DNA of 64,000 nucleotides from contig CAMZMU010000055.1 of assembly GCA_947311845.1 (NCBI GenBank), positions 17,980,877 through 18,044,876 of the forward strand. Reading direction: 5' to 3'. The notes below the pieces were generated by a model. The model searched no databases. It was not told the origin of the DNA and saw only the letters and a list, made by a program, of their open reading frames with translations. The position numbers were made by a program, and so were the translations under genes. Below are positions 45,401-55,554 of this stretch, one piece after another. Origin of the DNA: Poa pratensis. Taxonomy: Eukaryota > Streptophyta > Magnoliopsida > Poales > Poaceae. How positions within the stretch are numbered: the first letter of the stretch is position 1; each line of letters starts with the position of its first letter.

Positions 45401-46301
45401 CGAGGTCCGCGCCAACTCGGCCACAGAAGCTTTGGAAGCTCTGCAGGCGCAGGTCAACCAGTTTCTCCCGACGCTGCAAACTATCAACCGCGAGATGGAC
45501 AGTGAGTTTCTTGCCTCCCTTAGCTTTTCTTTATCCTCCACACCATTGGTTTTCTGCCGAACCATTTCTCACACTGATAACAGGCTACCCTACTATAGAG
45601 CATTTTACCTACACCCAAGTTGCGGCCCGCAGCATCACTGGTCGGCACAGGGAAAGGCGGAACGAACAGAACCCGATTGGACCGTTGAGGACCATATCAT
45701 GGCCATCAAGTCTAGGATCAATCCCTTGAAGACCATTGGGTCAGAACTCCTCGACGCAGGTCTGTGTACTTTCAAAGCCTTATGGCCTCTTGCTGATGCT
45801 CCGAAATCTACCGAGGATCTTGCCTCCAAGCTTCGTGAAGCCGAATAAAGACTCCGAGAGTGGCGTTCATCTTCAGCTCGCGCTGGAGCTGATGCCACTC
45901 TCAAATTCATCATGACTTGGTGCGAGAAGATCGACCTCGAAAAGATGGACACTCTTCGTCGAGGCTCGCCCTAGTCCTCGGACCCAACTCTCATCAAGCG
46001 CCGTGAAAAGATGGCTGCCTTCTTCGCTGGATATGCCAACACGAAGAACTTGAGCGAAGGAGACACCTACTCTGACGCCGAGGATTACGCGCCAGAAGAC
46101 GAGGAATGCAAAACAGACTCCGACGTCGAGGCCGAGCAAGGTGACGACGGTGAAACCCGCGAAGCAGAAACCGAGGCTCCTCCCCAACCTGATGCCGAGG
46201 TTACTGCCGACGTTGCCAGCACTTCCCAGGCTACCTCGGCTCCGGACGAAATCCCTGCTGCATCGGCTGCTGCCGACGTAATTCCTGACGCCTCGACCTG
46301 A
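42402..46301 (+). pseudogene. Spliced antisense extra gene of gypsy B (Transposase_28-like plus coiled coil)
   Basis: The start is ATG 42402 (MSPPETSNKPRFQTSNRR). Exon 2 carries, with two frameshifts, a Transposase_28-like domain (FFQSFLDKFGLQVHHLPAN, EGYLGLKATVDLFSRYFQLK, RTWFYMKNSGEEDFF) and ends NPAKQ. Introns, all GT-AG: 43355-43464 (phase 0), 43895-43982, 44807-45117 (phase 0) and 45502-45583. Later exons encode a Ser/Pro/Gln-rich linker, SVYDLYTVALRAGQTID, a coiled coil (DDQLAQEKADVSRLVKELK, 45222-45280), REMDSYPTIEHFTYTQ across the last intron, ADATLKFIMTWCEKIDLEKM and an acidic tail ending PDAST-stop. Exon phases agree across three junctions. Scattered stops and a G-run (43861-43870) break it. 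It converges with pol. Function unknown; a regulatory or host-interaction role is possible. Confidence 0.78.
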
Positions 46302-46927
46302 ACTTATGCTTGGCCAGAAAACTTCATTAAAACCCCGGTATGCCGGGACGCAGATGTAATCAAACTTAAGTAGTTCCTTTGCTACCTCTATTACTATTAT
46401 GCTCAACCGAACCATGCTTTTCTAGGCTTTATATCGAATCCTTTTGAACAAGTGCCCGAGTTCACTTTCGTGTTTACTATAGTTGGCGGTCTCTGCTCTT
46501 GTCTGCCATTCTGGCGTTCGACAGTCGAGTCACAAGATTGTTGTTCATAGCATACAATACTTAGTAAATTCCGAGGTATAGTTCAAAGTCATCCGACATA
46601 AAGAAGAAGTAAAAAACAGGGGTTAGTAAACGACATATGCCGGACTGTCTTTTTGGACCGAGTCCCCGAGTTCATTTTCATGTTTCCCATGTTCTTTCGT
46701 CTTTGCTCTTGACTGCCATGCTGGCGTTCGTCAGTCGAGTCACAAGATTAGTTACACAGCATACAATACTTGAAGTTTGAGACGAGGTTCAAAATAGTCC
46801 GTCATATGAACGAAAAAGAAGTGCAAACATAAAACAAGCATGCATAACAGCGAGGCAGTCCCCGAGCTCATATTTAAGGTGCCGAGGTTTTTATTAAAGA
46901 TCAGCCGAGGTACATACATTACTTCCT
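46302..46927. repeat. Repeat-bearing spacer between convergent genes of gypsy B
   Basis: Two diverged copies of about 210 bp lie head to tail, 46449-46640 and 46664-46806. Shared landmarks are ccgagttca(c/t)tttc(g/a)tgttt, tctgctctt/tttgctcttg, tgccat(t/g)ctggcgttcg, cagtcgagtcacaagatt and catacaatactt. The spacer separates the antisense gene stop (46301) from the integrase end (about 46928), as the 54-bp array does in element A. Confidence 0.85.
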
Positions 46928-48070
46928 TCAACAGTAGAAGGGTCGGAGTAGAGCTACATTCCATGGACGCTGAAGCTCTGCATCGGGTCTATCCAGCCCA
47001 TCTCCCCTTGGCTCCTGTGCATCTTTGTTGCGCTGAACAAGCCTCAGCACTAGGTCTCCTTCATTAAACTTTCGGGGTTTTACATGCCGGCTTTGATAGC
47101 GTCGGAGACCCTGCTGATATATTGCTGACCGAGATAAGGCCAATTCTCTTGCTTCCTCAAGCAGATCTACAGCATCTTCCCGAGCTTCTTTAGCCTCGGC
47201 TTCTGTGTACATTGCCACTCTGGGCGCATCATATTCAATGTCGGTTGGCAGCATTGCCTCGGCCCCATAGACCATGAAAATGGCGTATAGCCTGTTGATC
47301 TGTTCGGTGTGGTCCTTAACCCCACAGAACTGCTGGTATCTCATCGATCCAACACCCCGGTGTTTTCAACAGTGGTTCTATAGCCGAGCTTTGATTCCGG
47401 CCAATACCAATGCATTTGACCTTTCTACTTGCCCATTAGCCTGTGGGTGAGCCACCGAGGCTACATCAAGTCGAATTCCCTTACTCATGCAGAACCGAGC
47501 AAACTCTCCGACAGCAAAGTTCGTGCCGTTGTCTGTAATGATACTATGAGGATATCCATATCTCAGGATTATTTCCTTCAAAAAGGTCACTGCCGTATGA
47601 CCATCCACTTTTCGGATTGGCTTCACCTCGATCCACTTAGTGAATTTGTCCACCATCACCAGTATGTGAGTCATATTGCCTCGGGCTGGCTTGAATTCTC
47701 CCACCATGTCCAGACACCAAACTGCAAAGGGCCACGTGATAGGAATGGTCTTGAGCGCCGAAGCTGGCATGTGCTGCTGCTTGGCGAACCTTTGGCACCC
47801 TTCACATTTCCGAACTATATCTTCTGCATCGGCATTGGCGGTGGGCCAATAGAACCCGTGCCGGAACACCTTGGCCACCAGAGCTCTTGTGCTGCAATGA
47901 TGTCCACATTCTCCTTGGTGGATTTCTAAAAGCATCTCCTTGCCTTCAGCTGGTTCGACACACCTCTGCAACACCTCGGTCACACTTCTCTTGTATAGCT
48001 CCTTGTTGATGATGGTGTATCCCTTAGCTCTCCTCTGGATTCTCCTTGCCTCGGTTGTATCACTTGGCAA
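46928..48070 (-). pseudogene. Gypsy B integrase
   Basis: The 230-codon frame 47378-48070 has the zinc-binding region (ECGHHCSTRALVAKVFRHG ... CEGCQRFAKQQHMP), first aspartate in WCLDMVGEF, second in SIITDNGTNFAVGEFARF, and glutamate in ANGQVERSNALV, so D, D and E are all in one frame. A break at about 47378 leads to the tail frame 46928-47344 (VYGAEAMLPTDIEYDAPRV, RSAIYQQGLRRYQSRHV, FNEGDLVLRLVQ, ending PWNVALLRPFYC). It is nearly intact. No chromodomain is seen. Confidence 0.93.
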
Positions 48071-48830
48071 ACTTCCGTCGTATGAAGTTCATGATCTGCT
48101 CCGCCCATTCCGGCACTGGATGCAGAGGAAAAAGCTCTCATCTATCTCCATTGGTTCGGTCGCCATGATCTCCCATGATTTCCTACCATTGCTCGGCCAG
48201 TCCCCGAGTGTTGGTGCGAAGTCCCCGGGTCAGACCCGAAGTTCCCACCATCTACTCCATAGGAAAAGCTCCATCAGTCCCGGATACTGCGAAGCAGTCC
48301 CCGAGTCGGCCAAACGCATCCGACGTCTACCTCCATAGGCTCAGGCTCCGATTTGGTGGTAAGAAAATTGACTCGGAGTCAGGAGAAGGCTTGATTGAAG
48401 GAGTTCTCAAATGGTTCAGTGCTATCCCCGGTGGCACCGGTTCTTTGGATGAACCGAGCTTGGACAATACGTCGGCGGCTTCATTCTCCCCCCGAGGTAT
48501 GTGCTTGTACTCACATCCTTCGAAAACCCAGACACCTTTTGCACATGAAACCGATACAACTCCATGTTCGCATCCAATGCATCCCAAGTGCCGGTGGATT
48601 GATGCACCACCAAAGCTGAATCGCCGAAGCATTCTATACGCCGGACACCTATCTCCTTTGCCACCTTGAGCCCATGGATCAGGGCCTCATACTCCGCCAC
48701 GTTGTTCGACGCCGAGAAATGGATTTGCAGCACATACTTCAACTGGTCTTGCTTCGGCGAGGTTAGGACTATGCCGGCACCTAATCCGACCTTGGTCTTG
48801 GACCCATCAAAGTGCATCTTCCAATAATTA
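48071..48830 (-). pseudogene. Gypsy B second RNase H (aRH) and linker
   Basis: WKMHFDGSKTKVGLGAG (D), NNVAEYEALIHGLKVAK (E) and CFGDSALVVHQSTG (D) sit in the same 587-codon frame as RT. The final PRGENEAADVLSKLGSS (D) is reached after a frameshift near 48500. All four catalytic acidic residues exist. The linker to integrase (48071-48400) is frame-broken. Confidence 0.88.
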
Positions 48831-50185
48831 TAGTCCGGCAAGGGCGGCTCATATTGCATCTCGGCCCAATCGCATAAAAAGTCCGGCAGCGCCTGCGACT
48901 TGATTGCATCTCGCCTTTCATAATGCGGAGTGTATGGAGATACCTCGATCGCCCATTTGGCAACTCGCCCAGTTGCGTCCTTGCATCCGATGATCTCCGA
49001 GATTGGAGCATCACATACCACCGTCATGGGATGCTCTTGGAAGTAATGCTTCAGTTTCTTAACCGCCAGGTATACTCCGTACGTCATCTTCTGGTAGTGG
49101 GGGTAGTTTTGCTTCGACGTGGATATCACCTCGCTCAGGTAGTAGATTGGTCTCTGCACCGATTTGCCTCCTTCGTCTCGCTCCACCACCACTGCAACAC
49201 TTACGACCCGGTTTGTAGCCGCAATGTATATCAACATCGGTTCATTCTGCAAAGGGGATGCCAACACCGGAGCAGTGGACAACATCTTCTTCAGCTCATT
49301 GAACGCCGCGTCCGCCTGCGGGGTCCAAGTGAAACTGGTACTTTTCTTCATAAGTTGATACAATGGTAAGGCTTTTTCTCCTAGCCGACTTACAAACCGA
49401 CTTAAAGATGCAAGGCATCCCGTGAACTTCTGCACATCTTTTAAACAGTTCGGCAACTTCATTCTTTCGATAGCTCGGATCTTAGCCGGGTTAACTTCTA
49501 TACCTCGGCTCGATACGAGGAAACCGAGCAATTTTCCAGCCGGGACACCAAAGGTGCACTTGTCCGGGTTAAGTTTCAACCGATACTTTCTTAAATTTGC
49601 AAATGTCTCTTCGAGGTCTTCGATGAGAGTATGCTTCTTTTTAGTTTTGATAACAATGTCATCGACATACACTTGCACATTCTTGCCCATTTGAGAATGT
49701 AAGCACTTCTGCATACACCTTTGATAAGTTGCCCCGGCATTTCTCAAACCGAAACACATGACACGATAGCAATACGCCCCGTACGGGGTAATAAAGGCAG
49801 TCTTTATTTGATCATCAGTGTTCAGTGGGATCTGGTGAAAACCAGAATATGCATCAATAAAAGACAACAGCTCACATCCAGCCGTAGAATCGATCACTTG
49901 ATCAATCCGAGGTAAAGGAAAGGGATCCTTCGGGCACGCCTTGTTCAGGTTGGTGAAGTCAATGCACATGCGCCACACCTTGACTACCGCCGGTTCGTCC
50001 TTCTTTTTCTCCACGAGGACTGGATTAGATATCCAGTCCGGATGCAGCACTTCCATGATGAAGCCTGCAGCCAGTAACTTCGCCAGTTCTTCGAGTACCA
50101 CCTTTCTTCGGTCATCTGAGAGCCGCCGCGTCGGTTGACGCACTGGTTTCACCTCTGGCCGAACAAACAAAGAGTGCTCTGCCAA
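48831..50185 (-). pseudogene. Gypsy B reverse transcriptase and Ty3 RNase H, long open frame
   Basis: Part of an uninterrupted 587-codon frame (48422-50185). Motifs in order: MAEHSLFVRPEVKPVRQ, WISNPVLVEKKKDEPAVVKV, MCIDFTNLNKACPKDPF, FIDAYSGFHQIPLN, MCFGLRNAGATYQRCMQ, catalytic VYVDDIVIKTKKK, LNPDKCTFGVPAGKLLGFL, then TFTWTPQ-type connection and RPIYYLSEVISTSKQNY for RNase H. The RT active site and fold motifs are intact, which makes this the best preserved enzyme of the window, although upstream Gag-protease joins are broken. Confidence 0.95.
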
Positions 50186-50269
50186 CTCCCTCGGAACACC
50201 TGGCAGGTCTTTAGCCGACCATGCAAAAATGTCCCGATTCTCACGGAGGAAGTGACAGAGCGCGCTTTC

Positions 50270-51495
50270 CTATTTCTCGTCCATGCCAGTACCAATGATG
50301 GCGAAACGCTCCGGGTTCTCCGAGTCCAGCGGGATTTTCTTGGTCTCCTTGGGCACCTCGAATGAAGCGCTCATGTCCGGAGTAATTAGTCCGGACATGC
50401 CGAGCTGAGTAGACTGCGCCATTGCCACCACCTTCTGAAGTTGCTTCTTCTCCGCCGCGATCACCAAGGACTCGGCTAAACTAGATCCCGCCGAGGCACA
50501 TTGCATAGCCTTCTTGTAGTCACCAGAAATGGTTATTATTCCCTTGGGCCCCGGCATTTTCATCTTTAGGTAGCCACATGAGTGGAGATCATGAACTTGG
50601 CCAAGGCTGGCCTTCCCAGCAAGGCATGGTAAGGGCTCTGCAAGTCCACAACCTCGAACTCAAGACTTTCAACTCGGCTGTTATCTCGGGTACCAAAACC
50701 CACGTCGACCCAAATCTTTCCCATAGGTGCACAAGAGACCCCGGGCACAATACCGTGAAATGTACAGCTGCTAGGCTGCAACTGGTTCGGTGAGTATCCC
50801 AGCTTGACCATTGTGTCTCGGTACATGATATTTATGGCACTCCCATTGTCCACCAAGACTCGGGTGAATCTCACATTGTTGGTCGGCCCACAAAACGTCG
50901 GATCCACCACCAGTGCATAGTTTCCAGGGCTCGGCATGATCCGAGGTGTATCTTGCCTGCTCCAAGTGATCTCTTGCTCGGACCAGTTCATGTATTTCAC
51001 CACCGCCGGAGTTACTGCATTCACCTCCTTGGCACGCCTCAGCATACTCTTCTTATCAGTTGACTCAGTCACAAACACCACGTAGCTCTGATGTACTTCC
51101 CTATAATCATTACCGGGGTTCTCATACCTCTGATTCTCAAAGGACCACGTTTGGCTTTGGCCGGCACCACCGTTGTTGTTGTTGCCCTGGGCACTCACTG
51201 CATTCACCGGTTTCGCCTGCACCGTCTTCTGGTTTTGGGCCGCATGCACCGGGGTTGAATTTGCTCCGGTTAAGCTCTGATTCTGCGCCGCTATGGTCGG
51301 CTTATGCTGCTGCTGCGTGTTCGGATATTGAGGTCTACGCCATTGGTTCGGTGGCCCACTCCGGTTTGCCCCAGCTTTCGCCCCTTCTGCAGCGGTTCGG
51401 TGATGAAAACTACACTGCAGAGTGGTATGGTTGGGTGTTCTGCCATTCCTGCCATGATAGATACATGGTCCATTCACCAATGACTCGTAAGTCAC
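50270..51495 (-). pseudogene. Gypsy B Gag C-terminus and protease
   Basis: The 309-codon frame 50566-51495 begins MTYESLVNGPCIYHGRNG and has a knuckle-like Cys/His run (CIYHGRNGRTPNHTTLQC). It continues through a Gln/Asn-rich linker to the protease site FTRVLVDNGSAINIMYRD and then FHGIVPGVSCAPMG and YHALLGRPALAKFMIS. The next frame, 50270-50563, starts MKMPGPKGIITISGDYKKA, the linker to RT. A stop or frameshift at about 50566 separates them. Confidence 0.9.
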
Positions 51496-51599
51496 AGGTG
51501 GTCCGGCCTCCTGCCACTGCTTCGCACCACCTCCCTGATTCTGGTTCTGGTTCGGAGTCCACGCCTGACCCTCAGTCTTCGGTTTCTGGGCGCCTCCAG

Positions 51600-52314
51600 G
51601 TCCGGACTGACTTGGGTTTACAGCATTGACTTGGAAATCTGGTTCTCTCCTCTTCTGCCCGAACTCTTGACGGTTATCAAACCTCGGTCCGTTGTTGCGT
51701 TGTTCATCGGATTCCTCCTGTTCCGGGCATTCCCATCCAGCAGAGGCTGCATCGGATCGCCAAGGGCATAGGAATCAGCTATCCGAATCGTCTCGGCCAG
51801 AGTCTTTGGCATATCTCTCTGGAGCCTCTGCCACAACATGCTACCATACCGACATCCATCAGCAAACCACGCTATAGCCTGTGCTTCGATAACTCCCTCA
51901 CAGGAGTTCCGAACATTGCTCCACCGAGTCAAGAATTCTCGGTCAGTCTCATTGTCCTCCTGCTTGCACGCCTGCAAAAGCTGAGGTCGGTTTGGCCTCT
52001 GTAAGTGCTGGCGAAGTTGCTATTGAATGCCTCCTCTAAATCCAGCCAGCAATCGATGCTATTCTCCGGCAATTGTTCAGCCAGATCCGAGCAGGACCTT
52101 CCAACATGTGCGGGAGATACCGGACCGCCCATCGGCGATTGCCCCCCGCAATGTATACTGCTGAAACATAATCAGCTAGCCAATCTTGCGGCTTGGTGCT
52201 CCCATTGTACGGCCTGGTACTCCGACCCAACTGAAACTGAGACACTGGTGGAGGTGGTTCCTTCATGATCCGAGGTCCAAAACACGCCGGACCAGGAGGG
52301 CCTTCCTCCTCCAA
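51600..52314 (-). pseudogene. Gypsy B Gag core
   Basis: Retrotransposon Gag domain in two or three frames: FGPRIMKEPPPPVSQFQLGRS, YNGSTKPQDWLADYVSAVY and GGNRRWAVRYLPHMLEGPAR (52036-52314), then WLDLEEAFNSNFASTYRG and NETDREFLTRWSNVRNSCEGV (51900-52080). These segments match the standard Gag capsid region of plant gypsy elements. Frameshifts occur at about 52045 and 51980. Confidence 0.9.
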
Positions 52315-52336
52315 CTTTCGGACATGTAAATCCGAT

Positions 52337-53832
52337 CTAGCTTGTAGCGCGCATCACCTGTAGGCAACGTCCGAGCTCCGATACGCTCTCCCAATGCACC
52401 ATCCACTCTATAGAATCCAGCCCGCTCCATGGCTGAATTTCCATCATCATATCGGTCGCCACCTCGACCGACGTTCTTCGGCTGCGGAACATACTCCGGC
52501 TCTTGCTGATACTGCTCCTGCGGCCGGGGTTGCTGCTGATGCCTCGGGGGCTGAGGTGGTTTACCTCGGCCAGCCGACGCTGCTTGCCCACCGTTCTGAT
52601 TTCCCTGAGCTGAACGGCCTTAGCTCGGCTTGCATCACCTGGGCCGGGGTCTCCATTGGCTCGGCTAGCGTTGCCGACCTTTTGCTTCCCAGCTAACACC
52701 GGATCGTACACTTGCAGCTGCATCTCCTTGTTCCGACCTGAAGTGACACTCCGGGCACGATCGGCTCCTCCGACGTGTGGAGACGAGGCTTGCCCCTTGG
52801 ACCCTGGCTAACTGGCCTAATCGAATGGACCGCCTGCGAACCGCCAAGCCCGGCCTTGCGGAGGGCTTCATTTTGCTTGCTGGCCACATGCACTAACTCA
52901 TTGAGCCGCTTCTGCTGCTCACGCCATGCATCTCCGGTCAACTCCGATAGCCCGGCCCTTACTGCTTCGGCTGCTCTAAGGTTCTTAGCTGGTGAACTAT
53001 ACACCGGCCTACCAGTAGCCGACCTGCTACTTGTTGCCTTACTCGAGCCCGAGACTGCAGCCCTAGCCATCTCCTCATAGAGGTCCTTGCCTCGGTTGAG
53101 CAGAGCAGCTTTCTTACGCCGCACAACCGGAGTAAAACCATCCTCTATACCATGTGCAGCATTGTACTCCTTCTGCTCCATATCGAACTGCTGCTTAGCC
53201 TCGGCCAGCAACCGAGCTTCTCTCAGCACTCTGGCGCTCTGCCTCTAACCCGGCCACCGTATGCTCCACACTTGCCTCTACTGCGAGTGGCCGAGCTAAC
53301 CTATCAACGATAGCTTCTAAGGGAACTTCTTCCCTTGGCATGCCCAACTGCTCATTCTGACTAGGTTTCTCGTACGGAAACTTCGCCGCCGACCTGATTT
53401 CTCAGGCAGCGCGGTTGGCGTCGCCTCCACCTCGGCTAGCGCGACCTTGCCAGCATCTGCCTTGCTAGCTGCAGGCTTGGTACCAGCCACCATCACCTCC
53501 ACACACCTCGGAGGGCGAGTGACACGCCGGCCCAAAGCCGCCAGGAGAGGAGTTTCGTCGTCCACGAGCACCTGCTCCGGGTACTCGCGAACCACCTCGA
53601 CAGCAACGTATGTGGGGAAGCTGCCGAGCATCATGAGGAAACCATCGGTGGGGAAAGGCTTGCCGGCGAAGCACCCCGCATTGTCGCTCACAAAGGCGAA
53701 CTCGCCGATCTTGGTAACAAGGCCAGAAAGAACACACTCAGAGGAGCCCGTCCGGATGGAAACTCCACCCAACGCCTCAATCTGCCCCACGGTGGGCGCC
53801 AACTGTCGTGGTGGGATCACGGCAGATGCCAT
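52337..53832 (-). pseudogene. Gypsy B N-terminal Gag extension starting inside the LTR
   Basis: ATG at 53832-53830 lies in the 5' LTR. The frame MASAVIPPRQLAPTVGQIEA reads through the LTR end (53804) and the primer-binding site into the leader and continues for 171 codons (53317-53832). A second piece, 52693-53229, has a charged, helical sequence (MLREARLLAEAKQQFDMEQKE, WREQQKRLNELVHVASKQNEAL). The function of this extension is unknown. It may be a Gag matrix-like part or a separate leader protein. Confidence 0.7.
53786..53802 (-). promoter_or_regulatory. Gypsy B primer-binding site
   Basis: On the minus strand ttggcgcccaccgtggg follows the 5' LTR after one base. It has the TGGCGCC core shared with element A and fixes the orientation. 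Confidence 0.88.
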
Positions 53833-54745
53833 GGGTATGGCTTAGTTGGGGCCGAATGGTCGTTGGGGGAATCCGGGGAGGGTTTATGCACTCAAGATGT
53901 GCACAAGCAAGAACATGCAAGAAACCACAAGAACATGAACAAGAAACCAAGAAAGCCAAGAACACAAAAGACACCACGATGTACCCAGGTTCGGGGCCTT
54001 CGTGAGGAAGTAAAACCCCTACTCCTGCCTTTCCTCTCTCAATATATCAGTGTGTTCTCAGGTACAAGGTGCTCCTCGAGCTGTATGATGCTGCTCAAGT
54101 GAGAGCTCTAGGTAGAAGATGAAACTATGAAGGGGGAAATGAGCTAGGGTTTTTGCCGTCCTCCTCCCTGGAGGTAGAGATGCCGCATATATACATAGGC
54201 CGAAGTACATTTTTACCCCTGCCTACTAACAATGGCATGGCCAAAAGGTAGAAGACAAGCCTCTGCCTCCTGCCAGCTCAACGGCCGGACTGTCAGGCCG
54301 ACAGGCCTAGCTTTCCTCTTCGGTCATACTTCAGTAGCCTGCCGAGGTCTAGCCTGTAGACCTTTCCCGAAATAGCCAAGTCAGCTCCTAGGCCCCCGAG
54401 CTTCCGGGAAACCCGTGGACGGACCTCGCCGTCCTCTGAAGCCTCGGGCTACGAGCTCTGCGGCGCCCGTGACCTCTCTGACATGCCTCGATCCTTGCTG
54501 CCAACCTCGGATAACACTCCTGATCCTATACCTCGGTAGAGAATACCTTATTCCTGTGGTAGCTAGCTGACTGCCCCGAGGTTGATACCTCGGAGGATAT
54601 ACCTCGGAGAATATACCTCGACGTACACCTTACGTCGGATGACGCCTCCTGCGTCCTTGCTCAATCGTTACCTCGGACAGCTTACTGCCTTAACCTTACA
54701 TGTCTTTACCTCATCTTTACCCTACCCGGGGGTAACCCCCCGACA
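53804..54745 (-). repeat. Gypsy B 5' LTR
   Basis: This 942-bp partner of 40501-41430 has the same termini. It contains the start codon of the Gag extension 29 bases from its inner end. The two copies show many one-base indels (for example aaaaccctac/aaaacccctac and cctcctgga/cctccctgga). Confidence 0.95.
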
Positions 54746-54750
54746 GAAGG

Positions 54751-55435
54751 CCACGAAGAAGCATCAGAAGGGGCTGAGTCGCCTCCCTGTCCTCCTTCGA
54801 CAGTGGGTGCGCCCACGCATTCGTCTTCCGCAACTCGCGATCAGCCGCGAAGTCGGGAAGCCCTTCCTGGTCGCACCTGATGTAGAACCACTTCTTCCGC
54901 CAGCCCTGGACGGAGTCGGACTTCTTCATCTGAAAGTAGGAGGTGTCGCCACGCACCTGGATGCCGAAGCCGCCGACTGGATACACCTGCTTGCTCTTCC
55001 CCACGTTCCTCCTCACGAGGAATAGCGACTTCCACAGCAGCCAGTTGGGTGCGATTCCCAGGAAGCACTCGCAGAGCACGAAATAGCTCGCGATGCTCAA
55101 GACGCTATTGGGAGTCAGATCGTGGATCTGAATCCCATAAGCGTACAAGAGACCACGGACGAAATCGTGGAAGGGGAACCCGAAACCCCGCGGAAGGAAA
55201 TCCACGAAGCAAACGCGTTCGCCCTCGCGAGGAGCGGGGAATACCTCTTTCGCAGGAGCGCGCACCGTCGCCTAGTCTGCCGGCGGCAGCAGCCCCTGCG
55301 CGCGGAGGGCCTCGAGGTCGGGCTTCTTCATCGACGATTTGACCCAGTTGCCATCGGGCTTCTTCATCACGCTCGCCTCGGCGGAGGCGACGGCGCCAGC
55401 ACCAGGCTTCCCCTCTTCATCGCGGCCTTGCTCAT
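54751..55435 (-). pseudogene. Antisense extra gene of gypsy A, 5' part (Transposase_28-like domain)
   Basis: The candidate starts are ATG 55435-55433 or, in the frame that continues, ATG 55367-55365 (MKKPDGNWVKSSMKKPDL). After LRAQGLLPPAD there is one in-frame TAG (55274-55272), then APAKEVFPAPREGERVCFVD, FLPRGFGFPFHDFVRGLLYAYGI, LTPNSVLSIASYFVLCECFLGI and WRKKWFYIRC. This series matches the plant family known as Transposase_28 or putative gypsy-type transposon domain (from memory, no search). Element B inserted at gaagg (54746-54750), inside this coding part, separating it from 37526-40500. It is transcribed against pol from a TATA box at 55554. Confidence 0.75.
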
Positions 55436-55547
55436 GGAGGGCGGAGGAAATAAACTGGCAGAAAAGAGCAACAATGGTGGAGAGAGAGAGCAGCGGAGAC
55501 GAGGGCAGAATGGGGATGGAATGAACTGTTCGCCGCCGCGGTGAAAA

Positions 55548-55554
55548 GTATATA
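55548..55554 (-). promoter_or_regulatory. TATA box of gypsy A antisense gene
   Basis: On the minus strand cgcg|gtatatac sits in a GC-rich context 113-120 bp upstream of the first ATG, followed by a CT-rich leader (gctctctctctccacc). The sharp contrast with the surrounding GC-rich DNA and the matching arrangement in element B make a core promoter likely. Confidence 0.65.

Larger units (their letters stand above)
40501..54745 (-). mobile_element. Ty3/gypsy retrotransposon B (Tat/Retand-like), nested in A
   Basis: A 14.2 kb element with LTRs 40501-41430 (930 bp) and 53804-54745 (942 bp). The primer site lies next to the right LTR, so it runs on the minus strand: gag (53832 downward), protease, RT, RNase H, second RNase H and integrase to about 46928. 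A repeat-bearing spacer and a spliced gene on the plus strand (41911-46301) follow. The LTRs differ mostly by single-base insertions and deletions. It is inserted in the antisense gene of element A. Confidence 0.95.
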
